From positions 186,001 through 250,000 of the forward strand of contig JADJWR010000001.1 of assembly GCA_016716275.1 (NCBI GenBank): a DNA stretch of 64,000 bases, read 5' to 3'. Positions 39,815 through 47,897 of this stretch are shown in pieces (position 1 is the first letter of the stretch; each line of letters begins with the position of its first letter). The notes beneath the pieces were generated by a model. The model ran no database searches, had not been told where the DNA came from, and saw only the letters and a program-made list of their open reading frames with translations. The DNA comes from Burkholderiales bacterium (lineage in GTDB: Bacteria; Pseudomonadota; Gammaproteobacteria; Burkholderiales; Burkholderiaceae_F). A program made the translations under genes and the position numbers.

Positions 39815-40318
39815 TCATGGGCGAAGGTCGAGCGTGCCTTCGCCGAGTGTGAACCACCCCTCGCGATTGTCCACCAGCAGGTCGATCCGCACCGGCAGCG
39901 CGGCGATCAGCGCGGCCGGCACCAGCGCCGGCTGCGCCGACACCGTCACTACCAGGCCCTCGGGGCCAGGCAGTCGCGCGGCGAGCATCTGCCGCACGGT
40001 GAGCAGCGTCCTGCGCTCGTCGGCGGACAGGGCGAGGACGCGCCAGGCCAGTCCGGCCGGCGGCGGCAGCAGCAGCCGGTCGACGGCTGCCGGCTGCTGC
40101 AGCCGGATCACGAAGCGCTGATCCAGCGCCGGCGAGCGCAGGTCGATGACCACCGCCTGGATCGTCACCCGCGCGTCGGTCAGCACCGCGGCGCGCAGCG
40201 CGGCTGGGTCGACGGCGAACAGATCGGCGCCGGTGAGCCGGCGCTTCTTCTGCTCCGGCGCCGTCGCGCAGGCCGCCAGCCAGCCGGCGGCGGCGACGAG
40301 CAACAGCCGTCGCCTCAC
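39815..40318 (-). CDS. Small outer-membrane-type lipoprotein (DUF1439-like)
   Basis: 167 residues from GTG 40318, overlapping the DUF4126 stop (GTGA). The signal RRRLLLVAAAGWLAAC gives a lipobox LAAC. The mature part is beta-rich and binder-like (DQRFVIRLQQPAAVDRLLLPP; VTVSAQPALVPAALIAALPVRIDLLVDNREGW). I do not recognise it firmly; DUF1439-like is a guess. It is translationally coupled to the DUF4126 membrane protein. Confidence 0.55.
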   Translation of the reverse strand: MRRRLLLVAAAGWLAACATAPEQKKRRLTGADLFAVDPAALRAAVLTDARVTIQAVVIDLRSPALDQRFVIRLQQPAAVDRLLLPPPAGLAWRVLALSADERRTLLTVRQMLAARLPGPEGLVVTVSAQPALVPAALIAALPVRIDLLVDNREGWFTLGEGTLDLRP

Positions 40319-40935
40319 CGTAGTTCTTCCGGCGCGGGCTCGCCGCCGCTGAGCCGCCGCAGCAGCCGCACGATGAAACGAAAGAGCTTCGGCAGCAGCC
40401 AGATCGCCAGCAGCACCAGAGCCGCGACTACGCCCGCCGCCACCCAGGGGTAGGCGAACACCAGCAGCAGCAGGCCGCCGGCGAGCAGGTCCTCGGCGCC
40501 CGAGGCGGCGACGTTGCTGAACGGCTCCGGCGAGGTGTTGATCAGCGCCCGGCTGCCGGCCTTGGTGAAGTGGCTGGTGGCGGCGAGCGAGCCGCCGAGC
40601 AGCGCCGCGACGGTGGCCCAGGTGGCCGAGTCGCCGCCGAAGATCGCCGCCGCCAGCGCGGCGCCGGCCGGGATGCGGATCAGCGTGTGCACGCTGTCCC
40701 ACAGCGAGTCGAGCGCCGGAATCTTGTCGGCGAAGAACTCGATCGCCATCATCAGCCCGGAGGCGCCGAGCACCCACGGCTGCGCCAGCAGCTGCAGCCC
40801 GGCCGGCAGCCCCACCCACTGCATGTAGCCGGCCAGCCCGACCGCGAACAGCACCAGGTAAAGCCGGATGCCGCTGGCGAAGCCGAGCACCGAGGCGATG
40901 GCGATCAGCTGCGCGGTGTCGAGGGAGTCAGTCAT
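40315..40935 (-). CDS. DUF4126 membrane protein
   Basis: 206 residues, about six hydrophobic segments. QLIAIASVLGFASGIRLYLVLFAVGLAG, ALDSLWDSVHTLIRIPAGAAL and SHFTKAGSRALINTSPEPFSN match the DUF4126 family of integral membrane proteins of unknown function. It overlaps the lipoprotein gene downstream and lies immediately left of the inverted-repeat element. Confidence 0.8.
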   Translation of the reverse strand: MTDSLDTAQLIAIASVLGFASGIRLYLVLFAVGLAGYMQWVGLPAGLQLLAQPWVLGASGLMMAIEFFADKIPALDSLWDSVHTLIRIPAGAALAAAIFGGDSATWATVAALLGGSLAATSHFTKAGSRALINTSPEPFSNVAASGAEDLLAGGLLLLVFAYPWVAAGVVAALVLLAIWLLPKLFRFIVRLLRRLSGGEPAPEELR

Positions 40936-40969
40936 GGCTGCCTAGTGCGTGCGCCGATACAGGGATTGG

Positions 40970-40998
40970 CCACGGATGAACACGGATGGACACGGATT
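40970..40998 (+). repeat. Left inverted terminal repeat, three 10-bp units
   Basis: CACGGAT at 40971, 40981 and 40991, spaced exactly 10 bp, one helical turn. It pairs with 41402-41430. Confidence 0.85.
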
Positions 40999-41019
40999 CA
41001 AGGCTCTCGAGAGCACGAC

Positions 41020-41379
41020 CTAGACGATCCGCCTCTGGTACTCGACACGGCGACCGAAGTTGATCAGAAGACCCACATTCAGACCGGTGCTCCTCAGGTA
41101 GTTGAGCAACTGCGCTTCATGAATCGGCAGCAGGGCCGTCAGCGCCTTGACCTCGACGACGACCGCGCCGTCGACGAGGAGGTCAGGCCGAAACTCGCCG
41201 ACGATCTGGCCGCGAAATCGGACCTGCAGCGGCGGCTGTTGCTGAACAGCATATCCGCGCCCGTTGAGTGCGATGGCAAGCGCATTCTCATAGACGCTCT
41301 CCAGGAAACCCGCGCCGAGTTCATTGTGCACATCGAACGCAGATCCGATGATCGCCTCGGTCACGTCTCGGCACTTCAT
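41020..41379 (-). CDS. GxxExxY protein (PD-(D/E)XK superfamily 3)
   Basis: 119 residues. The name-giving motif is G24-F-L-E27-S-V-Y30. The nuclease-like core is P65-D66 then E76-V-K78 in FRPDLLVDGAVVVEVKAL. The C-terminal LNVGLLINFG is typical. A catalytic role is unproven for the family. ATG 41379 has GGAGA upstream. An alternative ATG at 41424 lies inside the right repeat and would add a repeat-encoded MDTDAHG leader, as seen in many annotated homologues. Bracketed by inverted repeats. Confidence 0.85.
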   Translation of the reverse strand: MKCRDVTEAIIGSAFDVHNELGAGFLESVYENALAIALNGRGYAVQQQPPLQVRFRGQIVGEFRPDLLVDGAVVVEVKALTALLPIHEAQLLNYLRSTGLNVGLLINFGRRVEYQRRIV

Positions 41380-41401
41380 CCGGCCGTCTCCGATCGCAAC
41401 C

Positions 41402-41430
41402 AATCCGTGTGCATCCGTGTCCATCCGTGG
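41402..41430 (-). repeat. Right inverted terminal repeat, three 10-bp units
   Basis: ATCCGTG at 41403, 41413 and 41423, the complement of the left units with the same 10-bp phase. 27 of 29 positions match 40970-40998. Confidence 0.85.
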
Positions 41431-41448
41431 CAAGAACCCTCTGTTGCC

Positions 41449-42279
41449 TCACATCTCCTCGTCGTCGCCTTCCGAGGCGGCGACTTCAGCCTCGTAGTCG
41501 GTGACCCAGCGCGGCTTGCGCTTGTCGAGGAAGGCGCGCACGCCTTCGCGGCCGTCGTCGGAGGCGCGGATCGCGGCGATCCGCTCGGCGGTGTCGGCGA
41601 GCAGGCGCTCGTCGATCGGCCGGCCGGCGACCTCGCGCACCAGCCGCTTGGCCTCGCGCACCGCGGCGCCGGAAGTCTGCATCAGCGCGGCGAGGATCTC
41701 CTCGATGCGCGCGTCGAGTCCGTCGGCCGGCGCCACCGCGTGCACGAAGCCGAGCCGCAGCGCCTCGGCGGCGTCGAATCGCTCGGCGGTCAGCGCATAG
41801 CGGCGCGCCGCCTGCTCGCCCATCGCGCGGATCACATAAGGGCTGATGGTCGCCGGGATCAGGCCGAGCCGCGTCTCGCTCAGGCAGAAGCTGGCCGAGG
41901 CCGCTGCCACCGCGATGTCGCAGGCAGCCACCAGTCCCATCCCGCCCGCATAGGCGTCGCCGTGCACGCGGGCGATGGTCGGCTTCGGACACTCGTTGAT
42001 CGTGCGCAGCATCTCGGCGAGCGCCCGCGCGTCGGCGCGGTTCTCGTCGAACGAGTAGCCGGCCATGCGGCGCATCCAGTCGAGGTCGGCGCCGGCGCAG
42101 AACGCCGGGCCGCGGGCGGCCAGCACGATCGCCCGCACGCCCTCGTCGGCGCCGAGTTGCGTGAACGCGGCGGCCAGTTCGGCGATCAGCGTCTCGTTGA
42201 AGGCATTGCGCACCTTCTCGCGTGCCAGCCAGACGACGGCGACGCGGCGCGCGATGTGGATCTCCAGGCCATTGCTCAT
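41449..42279 (-). CDS. liuC: Enoyl-CoA hydratase, probable methylglutaconyl-CoA hydratase
   Basis: 276 residues, crotonase fold. The oxyanion-hole segments GPAFCAGADLDWM and GDAYAGGMGLVAACDIAVA are clear, with Glu in CLSETRLGLIPATISPYV. The CAGADL and LIPATISPYV patterns are typical of methylglutaconyl-CoA hydratase (LiuC) in leucine catabolism. GGGAG precedes the ATG at 42279. The C-terminal tail is acidic (EGDDEEM). Next to the dehydrogenase and carboxylase genes. Confidence 0.8.
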   Translation of the reverse strand: MSNGLEIHIARRVAVVWLAREKVRNAFNETLIAELAAAFTQLGADEGVRAIVLAARGPAFCAGADLDWMRRMAGYSFDENRADARALAEMLRTINECPKPTIARVHGDAYAGGMGLVAACDIAVAAASASFCLSETRLGLIPATISPYVIRAMGEQAARRYALTAERFDAAEALRLGFVHAVAPADGLDARIEEILAALMQTSGAAVREAKRLVREVAGRPIDERLLADTAERIAAIRASDDGREGVRAFLDKRKPRWVTDYEAEVAASEGDDEEM

Positions 42280-42331
42280 CGCAGTACTCCCGAGGGGAAT
42301 CGGTCGGCTTCCCGCAGCACGCCGGCGACGG

Positions 42332-42847
42332 TCATCCGGTCGCCGCCCTCTGCTGAAGCATGAACACCAGGTCGATCAGCGGGATCGGCTGGCCCATCGC
42401 GGTGAGCGCGGCGCTGATCTGGCCGCGGTGATGGGTGCCGTGGTTGAACACGTGCGCCAGCGCGGCGGAAAAGGGCAGTTCGACCTGCCGGCTGCTGCCG
42501 GTCTGGTAGCGCAGCGGCCTGGCGAAGCGCGATTGCGGCTGCGCCTCGACGAACTGCAGCCACTGCGCCGCGCCGTCGAGCAGGCGGTCGCGCAGCCGCA
42601 GGCGGTCGTTCTCCGCTTCGCCGTCGAGCCGCACCTCGGGCGAGGCGCCGTCGATGAAGCGGCGCAGCCACACCGACAGCTCGGCCACCAGCAGGTGGTT
42701 CAGCGTGCCGTGCACCGACTTGAAGAACAGGCCGCAGTCGCGCCGGTAGTCGGCCTCCGGCAGCCTGGCCACGTGCTCGTCGAGCAGCCGCTGGGTGGCC
42801 CAGTGGTGATAGCGCGCCAGCGTGACGAAGTGATCGCGCAGGGTCAT
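42332..42847 (-). CDS. DinB-family protein
   Basis: 171 residues, a four-helix DinB/YfiT fold. FVTLARYHHWATQRLLDEHV, FKSVHGTLNHLLVAE and HVFNHGTHHRGQISAAL supply the three metal-binding histidines. DinB proteins are metal-dependent thiol or maleylpyruvate-type enzymes or of unknown role. It overlaps the acyl-CoA dehydrogenase stop by 4 bp (ATGA), so it is in the catabolic operon. Confidence 0.8.
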   Translation of the reverse strand: MTLRDHFVTLARYHHWATQRLLDEHVARLPEADYRRDCGLFFKSVHGTLNHLLVAELSVWLRRFIDGASPEVRLDGEAENDRLRLRDRLLDGAAQWLQFVEAQPQSRFARPLRYQTGSSRQVELPFSAALAHVFNHGTHHRGQISAALTAMGQPIPLIDLVFMLQQRAATG

Positions 42848-44001
42848 ACGAGCAGCCCGCGGTCGAAGCGCTTGGCCACTTCCTCCAGCATCACCTCGGT
42901 GGCGCCGCCGCCGATGGCCAGGATGCGCGCGTCGCGCACCAGCCGCTCGATCGGGCTCTCGCGCATGTAGCCGATGCCGCCGTGGAACTGCTGGCAGTCG
43001 TACATCACCTCGTTGGCCAGCTCGCCGGTGAGCGCCTTGAGCATCGACACCTCGCGCACGTTCTCCACGCCCTGGTCGACCTGCCAGGCGCAGTGGTACA
43101 GCAGCTGCCGCGCCGCCTCGACCTTCGCCGCCAGCATCGACAGCCTCTGGCGGATCGCCTGCCTGTCCCACAGCGGCGCACCGAAGGCCTGCCGCTGCGT
43201 CACGTAACGGAAGGTCAGTTCGAGCGCGCTGAGGCAGTGGCCGATCGCCATCGCGGCCAGGGCGATGCGCTCGGTCTGGAAGTTGCGCATGATCGCGTAG
43301 AAGCCGCCGTTTTCCTCGCCGAGCAGGTTGGCCGCCGGCACCCGGCAGTTGTCGAAGGCCAGTTCCGCGGTGTCGGATGCCAGCCAGCCCTGCTTGGCGA
43401 GCGCGCGGCTGACGCGCAATCCCGGCGTGCCTTTCTCGACCGCGAGGATCGAGATGCCGCGCGCGCCCGCCTCGCCGGTGCGCGCGGCGACGAAGTACAG
43501 GTCGGCGTGCACGCCGTTGGTGATGAACATCTTGGCGCCGTTCAGTACGTAGTGGTCGCCGTCGCGCACCGCCCGCGTGCGCAGCGAGGCGACGTCGGAG
43601 CCGGCGTCCGGCTCGGTCACCGCCACCGCGGTGATGCACTCGCCGCGGCAGACCGCCGGCAGCCAGCGCGCCTTCTGCGCGGCGTTGCCGGCATGGGCCA
43701 GGTGCGGGCTGGCCATGTCGGTATGCACCAGCACGGTGATGACGAAGCCGCCGCAGGTGGACCGCGACAGCGCCTCCTGGAACACCGCGCTGGTCACCAT
43801 GTCGGCGCCGGCGCCGCCGTGCTCGGGCGCGTAGCGAAGGCCGAGCCAGCCTAGCAGCCCCATCCGGCGCAGCACCTCGCGCGGCACCAGGCCGGCCTCG
43901 TCCCAGGCCAGCGCGTTCGGCTCGACTTCCTGCTGCACGAATCGCGCCACCTGCCGGCGCAGGTCGGCGTGCTCGGGGCGGGTGAACGGCGAGTCGGTCA
44001 C
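42844..44001 (-). CDS. Acyl-CoA dehydrogenase of the isovaleryl/long-chain class
   Basis: 385 residues with FAD-binding VTEPDAGSDVASLRT and FITNGVHADLYFV. The catalytic base seems to be Glu244 in NFQTERIALAA, the helix-G position used by isovaleryl-CoA and long-chain enzymes. The alternative position near the C-terminus has IGGGATEV instead of YEGT. Together with the neighbouring carboxylase and hydratase this makes it the best candidate for the isovaleryl-CoA dehydrogenase step (LiuA role); a citronellyl/long-chain specificity is possible. Confidence 0.75.
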   Translation of the reverse strand: MTDSPFTRPEHADLRRQVARFVQQEVEPNALAWDEAGLVPREVLRRMGLLGWLGLRYAPEHGGAGADMVTSAVFQEALSRSTCGGFVITVLVHTDMASPHLAHAGNAAQKARWLPAVCRGECITAVAVTEPDAGSDVASLRTRAVRDGDHYVLNGAKMFITNGVHADLYFVAARTGEAGARGISILAVEKGTPGLRVSRALAKQGWLASDTAELAFDNCRVPAANLLGEENGGFYAIMRNFQTERIALAAMAIGHCLSALELTFRYVTQRQAFGAPLWDRQAIRQRLSMLAAKVEAARQLLYHCAWQVDQGVENVREVSMLKALTGELANEVMYDCQQFHGGIGYMRESPIERLVRDARILAIGGGATEVMLEEVAKRFDRGLLV

Positions 44002-44064
44002 GGCGTCAGCCGATCAGGCGCAACGGCAGCCAGGCCAGCAGCGAGCGGTTGGTGGCCACCACCG

Positions 44065-45669
44065 CTACATCCGGAACACGCCGAACCGCGTCTCCGGTAT
44101 CGGCGCGTTCAGCGCCGCCGAAAGTCCCAGCGCCAGCGTCATCCGCGTGTCGAAGGGATCGATCACGCCGTCGTCCCACATCCGCGCGCTGGCGTAGTAG
44201 GGGTGCCCCTGCCGCTCGTACTGCTCGAGGATCGGCCTGCGGAAGGCGGCCTCCTCGGCCTCGGTCCAGCTGCCGCCGCGCGCCTCGATGCCGTCGCGGC
44301 GCACGGTGGCCAGCACGCTGGCGGCCTGCTCGCCGCCCATCACGCTGATGCGGGCGTTCGGCCACATCCACAGGAAGCGGGGGCCGAAGGCACGGCCGCA
44401 CATGCCGTAGTTGCCGGCGCCGAACGAGCCGCCGATGATCAGCGTGAACTTCGGCACCTGCGCGCACGACACCGCGGTGACCATCTTGGCGCCGTGCCGC
44501 GCGATGCCCTCGTTCTCGTACTTCCTGCCGACCATGAAGCCGGTGATGTTCTGCAGGAACACCAGCGGCACCTTGCGCTGGCAGCACAGCTCGATGAAGT
44601 GGGCGCCCTTCTGCGCGCTCTCCGAGAACAGGATGCCGTTGTTGGCCACCAGGCCCACCGGCATGCCCTCGATCCAGGCGAAGCCGGTGACCAGCGTGGT
44701 GCCGTAGCGCGCCTTCCACTCGTCGAACTCGCTGGCGTCGACGATGCGGGCGATCACCTCGCGCACGTCGTACGGCTTGCGGGTGTCGGTCGGGATCACG
44801 CCGTACAGCTCGGCCGGGTCGCAGGCCGGCGGTCGCGGCTCGCGCAGCAGCTGGTGCTGCGGCTTGACGTAGTTGGTGGTGGCCATGATGCGGCGGGCGA
44901 GCGCCAGCGCGTGCGCGTCGTTGACCGCCAGGTGATCGGCGACACCGCTCATCCGGGTGTGCACGTCGCCGCCGCCGAGCTCCTCGGCGCTGACCACCTC
45001 GCCGATCGCCGCCTTCACCAGCGGCGGCCCGCCGAGGAAGATGGTGCCCTGCTCGCGGACGATGATCGACTCGTCCGACATCGCCGGCATGTAGGCGCCG
45101 CCGGCGGTGCACGAGCCCATCACCACGGCGATCTGCGGGATGCCCATCGCAGAGAGCGTGGCCTGGTTGTAGAAGATGCGGCCGAAGTGCTCGCGATCGG
45201 GGAAGACGTCGTCCTGGTTCGGCAGATTGGCGCCGCCGGAGTCGACCAGGTAGATGCAGGCCAGGCGGTTCTCGCGGGCGATCTCCTGCGCCCGCAGGTG
45301 CTTCTTCACCGTCATCGGGAAGTAGGTGCCGCCCTTGACCGTGGCGTCGTTGCAGACGATCACGCACTCGCGGCCGGCGACGCGACCGACACCGGTGATG
45401 ATGCCGGCGCACGGCGCCTCGCCGCCGTACATGCCGTGCGCCGCCAGCTGCGACAGCTCGAGGAACGGCGTGCCGGGGTCGAGCAGCATCTGCACGCGGT
45501 CGCGCGGCGGCAGCTTGCCGCGCGCCGTGTGCTTGGCGCGCGCCGCCTCGCCGCCGCCCAGGCCGGCGCGCGCGACCTGCACCTTCAGGTCGGCGACCAG
45601 TTGCCGCATGTTCTCCGCCGAGGCGCGGAACTCGTCGGTGCGTGGGTTCAGTCTGCTCTGCAGGATCAT
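44065..45669 (-). CDS. liuB: Methylcrotonyl-CoA carboxylase, carboxyltransferase beta subunit
   Basis: 534 residues. Two crotonase-like carboxyltransferase halves: ARGKLPPRDRVQMLLDPGTPFLELS at the start, YLVDSGGANLPNQDDVFPDREHFGRIFYNQ, and LQNITGFMVGRKYENEGIARHGAKMV in the C-terminal half. The LPNQ..FPD and GFMVG patterns are typical of methylcrotonyl-CoA rather than propionyl-CoA carboxylase. It works with the biotin subunit at 36648-38672. Genes between the two include hydratase, dehydrogenase and the inverted-repeat element. Confidence 0.9.
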   Translation of the reverse strand: MILQSRLNPRTDEFRASAENMRQLVADLKVQVARAGLGGGEAARAKHTARGKLPPRDRVQMLLDPGTPFLELSQLAAHGMYGGEAPCAGIITGVGRVAGRECVIVCNDATVKGGTYFPMTVKKHLRAQEIARENRLACIYLVDSGGANLPNQDDVFPDREHFGRIFYNQATLSAMGIPQIAVVMGSCTAGGAYMPAMSDESIIVREQGTIFLGGPPLVKAAIGEVVSAEELGGGDVHTRMSGVADHLAVNDAHALALARRIMATTNYVKPQHQLLREPRPPACDPAELYGVIPTDTRKPYDVREVIARIVDASEFDEWKARYGTTLVTGFAWIEGMPVGLVANNGILFSESAQKGAHFIELCCQRKVPLVFLQNITGFMVGRKYENEGIARHGAKMVTAVSCAQVPKFTLIIGGSFGAGNYGMCGRAFGPRFLWMWPNARISVMGGEQAASVLATVRRDGIEARGGSWTEAEEAAFRRPILEQYERQGHPYYASARMWDDGVIDPFDTRMTLALGLSAALNAPIPETRFGVFRM

Positions 45670-45769
45670 CTTGGTTGGCGTGCCGAGGCGGTCAGGGCGG
45701 CTCGTCGGCCACCGCCACGCGCATGGTAGTGCGATTGCGCCCGGCGGTCGGGGCCGAGTGCGGCCGCGC

Positions 45770-46132
45770 TCAGTGCGCCCGGGCGTCGGAGAACAGGTGG
45801 ATCACCACCACGCCGGCCAGGATCAGCGCGATGCCGGCGATCTCGACGGCGTCGAGCGCCTGGCCGAACAGCCGCCAGCCGATCAGCGTCACCAGCGCGA
45901 TGCCTACGCCGGACCAGGTCGCGTAGACGATGCTGATCGGGATGAAGCGCAGCGCGCGGGTCATCGCCAGGAAGCACACCAGGTAGGCCACACCGACCAC
46001 CACCGCCGGCCCGGGCCGGCTCAGGCCGCCGCTCACCGACAGGGCGGAGGTGCCGGTGACGCCGGCGACGACGGCGATCGCCAGGAACACATAGGCGACC
46101 CAGCGCCGCGGCCGCGGCGCCGGCACGTGCAT
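45770..46132 (-). CDS. Small multidrug resistance (SMR) family exporter, second of a pair
   Basis: 120 residues with four membrane segments. YVFLAIAVVAGVTGTSALSVSGG and YATWSGVGIALVTLIGWRLFGQ are the SMR core, but the conserved membrane Glu of EmrE (VAEVIGT) is Gly here (VAGVTGT). ATG 46132 has GAGGAG upstream. The frame stays open to GTG 46270, which overlaps the first SMR stop and would add a polar 46-residue leader. The pair may form a heterodimer like EbrAB or MdtIJ. Confidence 0.75.
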   Translation of the reverse strand: MHVPAPRPRRWVAYVFLAIAVVAGVTGTSALSVSGGLSRPGPAVVVGVAYLVCFLAMTRALRFIPISIVYATWSGVGIALVTLIGWRLFGQALDAVEIAGIALILAGVVVIHLFSDARAH

Positions 46133-46266
46133 CGACTCCTCGAGGCGCGCCCCGGCAGCGGCGGCCAGGTCGGCCAGCGGCTCGTGCGCGCCGGGGTCGA
46201 CCTGGAACAGGTCCTGCGCGTGCTCGTCGTGCCGGCCGCCCGGCGGGCGCTGCTGGGCCGGGCCGC

Positions 46267-46599
46267 TCACCGTGGCGCCCCGCCGCTGGAAGAGAACTGG
46301 ATCAGCACCACGCCGGCGACGATCAGCGCCAGGCCGGCCAGCGCCGGCGTGTCCAGCCGCTGCCTGAACACCAGCCAGCCGATCAGCGTGATCAGCGCCA
46401 CGCCGACACCCGACCAGATCGCATAGGCGATGCCGACCGGAATGACCTTCAGCGCCAGCGACAGGAAGTAGAAGGCGGCCGAGTAGCCGACCGCCACCAC
46501 CAGCGAAGGCAGCGGCCGCGTGAATCCTTCGGCGGCCTTCAGCGCCGAGGTGCCGATCACCTCGGCGACGATGGCGATGGCCAGGTACAGGTACGACAT
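46267..46599 (-). CDS. Small multidrug resistance (SMR) family exporter, first of a pair
   Basis: 110 residues with four membrane segments and the complete SMR signature: YLYLAIAIVAEVIGTSALK with the proton/drug-binding Glu, then YAIWSGVGVALITLIGW. It exports cationic compounds or guanidinium-type solutes by proton exchange. It is followed directly by the Glu-less partner, which suggests a heterodimer with asymmetric roles. Confidence 0.85.
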   Translation of the reverse strand: MSYLYLAIAIVAEVIGTSALKAAEGFTRPLPSLVVAVGYSAAFYFLSLALKVIPVGIAYAIWSGVGVALITLIGWLVFRQRLDTPALAGLALIVAGVVLIQFSSSGGAPR

Positions 46600-46633
46600 G
46601 TCGGAAGGGCGCAGCCGCCGGCGGCACGGCCGC

Positions 46634-47239
46634 TCAGAACGGCCCGCTGGCCAGCCAGCGCTCCACCTGCGGCAGCCGGTCGTGACCCCAGAACATCTCG
46701 CCGTCGACGAAGATCGTCGGCGCGCCGAACACGCCGCGGGCGATCGATTCGTCGACCAGCGCCTTCAGCCGCTCCTTGATCGCCGGCTCCTGGATGCCGC
46801 GTGCGAGCTGAACCGGGTCCACGCCGACCTCGCTGGCCACCGCGGCGAGCACCTCGGGCTCGGCCAGGTTGCGGTCCTGCGCGAAGTAGGCGCGGAACGC
46901 CGCGTGCAGGAAGCGCGCCGCCAGCGCCTCGTCGCGCTGCTGCAGCCAGACAAAGGCACGCGCCGCGTTGACGGTGGCAATCGGGAACACGCTCGGCTTG
47001 CGGAACGGCACGCCGGCAAAGCGGGCGCTGCGCTCGAAGTCGTGCACGAAGTAGTTCGCCTTCGGCGGCACCAGTTCGGTCAGCGGCACGCCGCCGGTGG
47101 TGCGGAAGATCACGCCGAGCAGGGTCGGCTTGAAGGCCACCGTCCGGCCGTACCGCGCGGCGAGTTCCTCGATCTTCTCGCTGGCCAGATACGAATAGGG
47201 CGAGGAGAAGTCGAACCAGAATTCGATCGGCGCAGGCAT
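46634..47239 (-). CDS. 2-hydroxychromene-2-carboxylate isomerase-like (DsbA family)
   Basis: 201 residues, GST-kappa fold: FWFDFSSPYSYLASEKIEEL with the conserved Ser, PLTELVPPKANYFVHDFERSARF, and the cis-Pro loop RGVFGAPTIFVDGEMFWGHDRL. It is closer to the classic NahD type than the member at 12806-13483. Likely glutathione-dependent isomerase of an aromatic breakdown intermediate, though no other naphthalene genes are nearby. Divergent from lemA. Confidence 0.85.
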   Translation of the reverse strand: MPAPIEFWFDFSSPYSYLASEKIEELAARYGRTVAFKPTLLGVIFRTTGGVPLTELVPPKANYFVHDFERSARFAGVPFRKPSVFPIATVNAARAFVWLQQRDEALAARFLHAAFRAYFAQDRNLAEPEVLAAVASEVGVDPVQLARGIQEPAIKERLKALVDESIARGVFGAPTIFVDGEMFWGHDRLPQVERWLASGPF

Positions 47240-47336
47240 GGCGTGCTCCGGGCACGGGGTCGAAGCGCGGATTCTGCCTCATGCGCCGCGCGGCGCACTG
47301 GTCTACGATCCGCGGCGCGGTTGCGGGGAGGCGCCG

Positions 47337-47897
47337 ATGTCCTGGTTGATCAGCGGGCTGGCAGTTGCGGTCCTTGCCTACGGCATCTGGGTCTTCAATC
47401 GACTCGTCGCCGACCGCAATCTCGTCGCCCAGGGCTTTGCCGACATCGACGTGCAGCTGAAGCGCCGCACCGACCTCGTGCCGCGGCTGGTCGAGGTGGT
47501 GCGCGGCTACGCCGCCTACGAGCGGGCGACGCTCGAAGCGGTGGTCGCGCTGCGCGCGCAGGCGCAGCAGGCGGCGGCCGCCGACGCGCCGAAGGGTACG
47601 CACGCCGAGCGGCTGGCCGCCGAGGCGCGGCTCGGCGGGGCGCTGTCGCGCGTGCTGCTGCTGCAGGAGAGCTACCCGCAGCTGAAGGCAGATGCCAATT
47701 TCCGCGACCTGTCGGCGAAGCTGGTCGAGATCGAGGACAGCCTGCAGTACGCGCGCCGCTTCTACAACGGCGCGGTCAAGCAGTTCGCCACCCGCCTGCA
47801 GAGTTTTCCGGACCTGATCGTGGCGCGGCTGTTCGCCTTCCGAGCGCCGGCGTTCTTCGAGACCGACGATCGCGGTCGCGTCGAGGTCAAGCTGTGA
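47337..47897 (+). CDS. lemA: LemA-family membrane-anchored protein
   Basis: 186 residues. One N-terminal membrane helix (SWLISGLAVAVLAYGIWVFN) is followed by the long helical LemA domain: RNLVAQGFADIDVQLKRRTDLVPRLVEVV, LLLQESYPQLKADANFRDL and YARRFYNGAVKQF. GGGGAGG precedes ATG 47337, so the open frame from 47238 is leader. Its stop overlaps the DUF2207 start by 4 bp, a common pairing. Exact role unknown; probably envelope scaffold. Confidence 0.85.
   Translation: MSWLISGLAVAVLAYGIWVFNRLVADRNLVAQGFADIDVQLKRRTDLVPRLVEVVRGYAAYERATLEAVVALRAQAQQAAAADAPKGTHAERLAAEARLGGALSRVLLLQESYPQLKADANFRDLSAKLVEIEDSLQYARRFYNGAVKQFATRLQSFPDLIVARLFAFRAPAFFETDDRGRVEVKL

Larger units (their letters stand above)
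40970..41430. mobile_element. 461-bp element: GxxExxY gene enclosed by inverted terminal repeats
   Basis: Left terminus 40970-40998 and right terminus 41402-41430 are 29-bp inverted repeats with 27 matches. Each is made of three CACGGAT heptamers phased every 10 bp. The GxxExxY gene fills the interior, with its stop 21 bp inside the left terminus. No transposase and no clear target duplication is visible. The element lies inside the leucine-catabolism run. Confidence 0.6.

Noticed and set aside
40971..41000. A CRISPR-like or simple tandem repeat at the GxxExxY element
   Set aside because: Only three 10-bp units per side, arranged as an inverted pair and with no spacers, so not a CRISPR array.
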